This document shows, one piece after another, positions 6,122 through 9,498 of a stretch of DNA of 9,498 bases. Made by a program: the position numbers and the translations under genes. Position 1 is the first letter of the stretch. The number at the start of each line of letters is the position of its first letter. The DNA comes from Flavobacteriaceae bacterium UBA5079 (lineage in GTDB: Bacteria > Bacteroidota > Bacteroidia > Flavobacteriales > Flavobacteriaceae), in NCBI GenBank assembly GCA_002414705.1, contig DIAL01000014.1, positions 47,736-57,233 on the forward strand. Reading direction: 5' to 3'. The notes beneath the pieces are model-generated. The model was not told the DNA's origin, ran no database searches, and saw nothing but the letters and a program-made list of their open reading frames with translations.

Positions 6122-8352
6122 AGTCTACCTTAATAATCTTTTGTTTTTTCGTCATCATGACTGGTTTTTCCCAAAATCAGGACACAAATGATGATGTTAA
6201 AGTAGGCTTGGTTTTAAGTGGAGGTGGTGCAAAAGGTCTGGCGCATATTGGTGTTTTAAAAGTTATAGATAGTTTAGGTATTCGTGTAGATTATGTAGCA
6301 GGAACCAGTATGGGTGCCATAATTGGATCATTATATGCTTCAGGATATTCTGGAAAACAAATAGATTCTATTTTTAAAGATGTTGACTTTGATAAAATTA
6401 TAAATGATAATTTACCACGAGCAGCTAAAACGTTTTACGAGCGTGATAATTCTGAAAAATATGCCATTACCTTACCCTTTGATAAGTTTAAATTAAAGTT
6501 GCCATCCGCCTTATCTAGAGGTCAAAATACGTTGAGTTTATTATCAAAACTCACCTTACATGTTAGTGATGTGGAAGATTTTAGCAAATTACCAATTCCT
6601 TTTTTTTGTATAGCTACCAATGTAGAAACTGGTCAAGCTGTAATTTTGGATAAAGGGAGTTTAGCACAGTCAATAGTTGCTAGTGGTGCGTTTCCGTCAT
6701 TATTTCAACCGGTAGTTATTAACGATCAAATATTAATAGATGGTGGTGTTGTTAATAATTATCCAATAGATGAATTGAAAGCAAAAGGCATGGACATTAT
6801 TATTGGTGTGGATGTTCAAGATGATTTAGCAACAAGAGAAGAACTGCGTTCAGCTCCAGATATTATTCTTCAAATTAATAATTATCGGACTATTAATGAT
6901 ATGAAAGTTAAGGCTAAAAAAACGGACGTTTATATCAAGCCAAATATTACTGATTATACTGTTATTTCGTTTAGTGATGGGAAAAGCATTATTGAGAATG
7001 GTGTGTTAGCAGCAAATAAAAAAACGGACGATTTAGTAAAAATAGTCAATCAACAGGTTGTAAAACCTATAAAGTTTGGCCCAATAAAGCCTATAGATAG
7101 TATTCGGATAAAAAATATTAATATTTCCGGGAATGATAAATATACACGCTCGTATGTTATAGGGAAATTAAAAATGAAGCCTGAAACAAAAATTGAATAT
7201 ATGAGTTTTGTAGAAGGTGTTAATAATTTAGCAGCCACCAATAATTTTGACAGTGTTGTTTATCAATTACACCCTACAGAAAACGAACAAGAATATGATT
7301 TGGATGTTACTGTTTTAGAAACACGAACCCGAACATTTTTTAAGTTAAGTGCACATTATGATGATCTTTATAAAACAGGCGTATTAGTTAATTTAACCCG
7401 TAAAAGGCTTGTTTTTAATAACGATGTAGCATCTTTAGATTTTGTTTTGGGTGATAACATTCGGTATAGTTTTGATTATTATATAGATAAAGGGTTTTAT
7501 TGGAGTATTGGAGTTACCTCGCGCTTTAATCAGTTTAAGAAAAATATTCCAGCAACATCATTATTGTCAGAGGAAGACTTAACGGATTTGAATGTTAATA
7601 AATTGGATATTGAGGTAGACGATTTTACTAATCAAATATATGCACAAACAGTATTAGGAAATAATTTTGCTTTAACATTAGGTGGAGAGCATAAGCGGTT
7701 TAAAGTTATTTCTGAAACCATTTTAACAGATAACAATAATACGGATGAAACAACCTTTGATAATAGTGATTATTTAAGCGTTTACGGTAAGCTGAAATTA
7801 GACACCTATGATAATAAGTATTTCCCTAACGAAGGGTTTTATTTTGATGGTGATTTTCATTTATATTTATATTCATCAGATTATAACGAAAATTTTTCAG
7901 AATTTTCAATAGCAAAAGCAAACATGGGTTATGCCAAAAGTTTTGGTAAATTATCTGCCAACCTAACAGCTCAAGGAGGTTTTAAAATAGGTGAAGACTC
8001 AACACAATATTTAGATTTTGTTTTAGGTGGTTATGGGTCTAATTTCATTAATAATTTTGTTTCATTTTATGGTTATGACTATCTGTCTATTCCGGGTAAT
8101 AGTTATGTAAAAACTATGCTAACTGTAGATTACGAATTATTTAAAAAACATCATATTGTAGGAGCCGCAAATTTCGCAAATGTGGCCGATAATATTTTCG
8201 ATTCTGGCGAATGGATTACCACGCCTAACTACACAGGTTATGCCATTGGTTACTCTGTAGAATCCTTTATCGGACCCATTGAAGCAAAATACACATGGAG
8301 TCCCGAAATGAAAAGAGGTATTTGGTTTTTTAATTTAGGCTTCTGGTTTTAA
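6118..8352 (+). CDS. Patatin-like phospholipase fused to a POTRA-like segment and BamA/D15-type outer-membrane barrel
   Basis: The 744-residue protein has a signal peptide (1-18, hydrophobic LIIFCFFVIMTGF, likely cut after GFS). A patatin domain follows (about 28-235) with the oxyanion loop GGGAKG (35-40), nucleophile S64 in GTSMG (62-66) and the catalytic Asp in DGG (D208-G210). A POTRA-like segment (about 326-400, with IKNINISGND) leads into a beta-barrel of alternating aromatic strands ending in WFFNLGFWF, whose terminal Phe fits the outer-membrane insertion signal. This is the architecture of PlpD of Pseudomonas and FplA of Fusobacterium (type Vd autotransporters), which are A1-type phospholipases. 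The Ser-Asp dyad is intact, so lipase activity is expected; whether the patatin faces the surface or the periplasm is not decided by sequence. The start is fixed by the 4-bp ATGA overlap with uvrC, implying translational coupling, and by the signal peptide that begins there. Confidence 0.93.
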   Translation: MKSTLIIFCFFVIMTGFSQNQDTNDDVKVGLVLSGGGAKGLAHIGVLKVIDSLGIRVDYVAGTSMGAIIGSLYASGYSGKQIDSIFKDVDFDKIINDNLPRAAKTFYERDNSEKYAITLPFDKFKLKLPSALSRGQNTLSLLSKLTLHVSDVEDFSKLPIPFFCIATNVETGQAVILDKGSLAQSIVASGAFPSLFQPVVINDQILIDGGVVNNYPIDELKAKGMDIIIGVDVQDDLATREELRSAPDIILQINNYRTINDMKVKAKKTDVYIKPNITDYTVISFSDGKSIIENGVLAANKKTDDLVKIVNQQVVKPIKFGPIKPIDSIRIKNINISGNDKYTRSYVIGKLKMKPETKIEYMSFVEGVNNLAATNNFDSVVYQLHPTENEQEYDLDVTVLETRTRTFFKLSAHYDDLYKTGVLVNLTRKRLVFNNDVASLDFVLGDNIRYSFDYYIDKGFYWSIGVTSRFNQFKKNIPATSLLSEEDLTDLNVNKLDIEVDDFTNQIYAQTVLGNNFALTLGGEHKRFKVISETILTDNNNTDETTFDNSDYLSVYGKLKLDTYDNKYFPNEGFYFDGDFHLYLYSSDYNENFSEFSIAKANMGYAKSFGKLSANLTAQGGFKIGEDSTQYLDFVLGGYGSNFINNFVSFYGYDYLSIPGNSYVKTMLTVDYELFKKHHIVGAANFANVADNIFDSGEWITTPNYTGYAIGYSVESFIGPIEAKYTWSPEMKRGIWFFNLGFWF

Positions 8353-8497
8353 AGCCTTTCACATTTTAATAAAAAGTCATATTTTTTATCGATATTTGTT
8401 GAGTTATGACACATTTTTGGATAGATTTATTAGCCCATCTTCAGTTTCTTATTAAGAGAAATCCAGAATAACATACATATCTTTTATGTTTTCAAAT

Positions 8498-8511
8498 CCG
8501 ATGCTTATCGG
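8498..8511 (+). repeat. Small inverted repeat between the patatin gene and hmgA
   Basis: CCGAT-GCTT-ATCGG is a perfect 5-bp inverted repeat with a 4-nt loop, the most GC-rich spot in the 248-bp gap 8353-8600. It could be a weak terminator for the uvrC-patatin transcript, although the following bases (TAAAATCATATTTATTTTA) are not a clean T-run, or an operator upstream of hmgA. I see no coding sequence in the rest of the gap. Confidence 0.3.
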
Positions 8512-8531
8512 TAAAATCATATTTATTTTAG

Positions 8532-8539
8532 TATCTTTA
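8532..8539 (+). promoter_or_regulatory. Weak -7 candidate upstream of hmgA
   Basis: TATCTTTA matches seven of eight positions of TAnnTTTG (final G replaced by A) and would give hmgA a leader of about 55 nt. No convincing -33 TTG is seen. The dyad at 8498-8511 would sit just upstream, about where an activator or repressor could bind. Confidence 0.2.
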
Positions 8540-8600
8540 TGTAGTTTATAATGTGGTGTTATTTTTTTTAAAAAAGCACCCGATTTAAAAATTTAAAAAC

Positions 8601-9498
8601 ATGCCTTTTTATCATAAATTAGGGAAAATTCCTCCCAAACGACATACACAGTTTAGAAAACAGGATGGTAGCTTATACTATGAGCAGCTTTTTGGAACCG
8701 TTGGTTTTGATGGAATGTCCACAAACTCTTACCATGAGCAGCGTCCAACGCAAGTAAAAGAAATTAGAAAACAATACAGTGTTGCACCAAAAATAGCCAA
8801 AGCAAACAGTATTCAATCGTATCGATTTAGAGGGTTTCAAGTAAAACCAGAAAATGATTTTTTAGAGAGTAGAAAAACCGTTTTAATTAATAGCGATTGT
8901 AGTATTATTTTAGCAGCACCAAAACAATCAACAAAAGATTATTTTTATAAAAACACCGATTCAGACGAACTGATTTTTGTCCATAAAGGAACTGGAAAAC
9001 TACGCACCATGCTTGGTAATCTGGATTTTAAATATGGCGATTACCTAGTTATTCCTCGTGGTATTATTTATAAAATAGATTTTGATACGGAAGATAACCG
9101 ACTATTTATTGTGGAGTCTAAACATCCAATTTATACACCAAAACGGTATAGGAATTGGTTTGGGCAATTATTAGAACATTCGCCATTTTGCGAACGTGAT
9201 TTAAGACAACCACAAGAATTAGAAACCTATAATGAAACTGGCGACTTTTTAATAAAAGTTAAAAAACAAGACGATATGTTTGAAATGGTTTATGCCTCGC
9301 ATCCCTTTGATGTTGTTGGTTATGATGGTTTTAATTACCCGTATGCCTTTTCAATACACGATTTTGAACCCATAACAGGACGTATACATCAGCCACCTCC
9401 AGTACATCAAACCTTTGAAACCGCAGCTTTTGTTGTCTGTAGTTTTGTGCCGCGTTTGTATGATTATCATCCAGATGCCATTCCTGCACCTTACAACC
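8601..9498 (+). CDS. hmgA: Homogentisate 1,2-dioxygenase (3' partial)
   Basis: HmgA is an iron(II) ring-cleaving dioxygenase that opens homogentisate to maleylacetoacetate in tyrosine and phenylalanine degradation. The gene starts at ATG 8601, preceded by an in-frame TAA, and runs off the right edge after 299 codons of an expected ~385. Recognisable segments are the opening KLGKIPPKRHTQFR (6-19), YYEQLFGTVGFDG (26-38), the first cupin-like barrel (DELIFVHKGTGKL, 122-134, to GDYLVIPRG, 146-154), HPFDVVGYDG (234-243) and FVPRLYD (282-288). The window ends at APYN (296-299), which aligns with the PPYYHRN region of known enzymes, so the active-site His just after it and the iron ligands (two His and one Glu) are not visible. 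The frame is intact throughout. The rest of the catabolic pathway (for example hppD) may follow but cannot be seen. Confidence 0.93.
   Translation, partial: MPFYHKLGKIPPKRHTQFRKQDGSLYYEQLFGTVGFDGMSTNSYHEQRPTQVKEIRKQYSVAPKIAKANSIQSYRFRGFQVKPENDFLESRKTVLINSDCSIILAAPKQSTKDYFYKNTDSDELIFVHKGTGKLRTMLGNLDFKYGDYLVIPRGIIYKIDFDTEDNRLFIVESKHPIYTPKRYRNWFGQLLEHSPFCERDLRQPQELETYNETGDFLIKVKKQDDMFEMVYASHPFDVVGYDGFNYPYAFSIHDFEPITGRIHQPPPVHQTFETAAFVVCSFVPRLYDYHPDAIPAPYN

Noticed and set aside
7050..7241. 63-codon minus-strand ORF inside the patatin gene
   Set aside because: It is antisense to the POTRA-like segment; its Phe/Ile-rich translation is what A/T-rich coding DNA gives when read in reverse.
8353..8385. 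Intrinsic terminator right after the patatin stop codon
   Set aside because: The sequence has T- and A-rich runs but no GC-containing stem of useful length before them.
8391..8398. GATATTTG as a promoter -7 element for hmgA
   Set aside because: It has one mismatch at the most conserved position and lies about 200 bp upstream of hmgA; similar near matches are frequent in this A/T-rich gap.
8406..8471. 21-codon plus-strand ORF between the patatin gene and hmgA
   Set aside because: It is short, bounded upstream by an in-frame TGA, and shows neither a membrane span nor a ribosome-binding site; chance is the best explanation.

Overview
The window is low-GC DNA, densely coding, with no mobile element, tRNA, rRNA or CRISPR array that I can see. 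Several features point to a member of the Bacteroidota, most likely a flavobacterium: the strong A/T bias, the absence of clear Shine-Dalgarno sequences, promoter-like TAnnTTTG elements (the -7 motif of Bacteroidota sigma factors), an enlarged LspA, and a patatin fused to a BamA-type barrel. This assignment is inference from sequence character, not a database result.

Left part (1-1345). The 3' end of a beta-strand-repeat protein (DUF4097/GIN-like) runs off the left edge. It is followed on the same strand by lspA, the lipoprotein signal peptidase. A 215-bp convergent intergenic region holds a short CAAAG repeat and a possible 28-codon membrane ORF on the minus strand.

Middle part (1346-4194, all minus strand). 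A tight four-gene block is transcribed right to left: a RimB-like retropepsin-fold protein, RimK (ATP-grasp alpha-L-glutamate ligase), an AstE/AspA-type zinc deacylase, and fthC (5-formyltetrahydrofolate cyclo-ligase). Gaps are 2, 2 and 19 bp, so this is almost certainly one operon. It looks like a writer/eraser set for glutamate tails: RimK adds glutamates, and the protease and zinc enzyme could trim them. The folate gene at the end is suggestive because folates also carry polyglutamate tails. This is the most interesting system in the window.

Right part (4328-9498, plus strand). uvrC, an excision-repair nuclease with all key residues and a four-cysteine cluster, overlaps by 4 bp (ATGA) with a patatin-like phospholipase that has a signal peptide, a POTRA-like segment and an outer-membrane barrel. 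After a 248-bp gap comes hmgA (homogentisate 1,2-dioxygenase, tyrosine/phenylalanine breakdown), cut by the right edge just before its iron-binding region. The rimB and uvrC genes diverge from a 133-bp shared promoter region, where uvrC appears to have a promoter so close that its mRNA may be leaderless.
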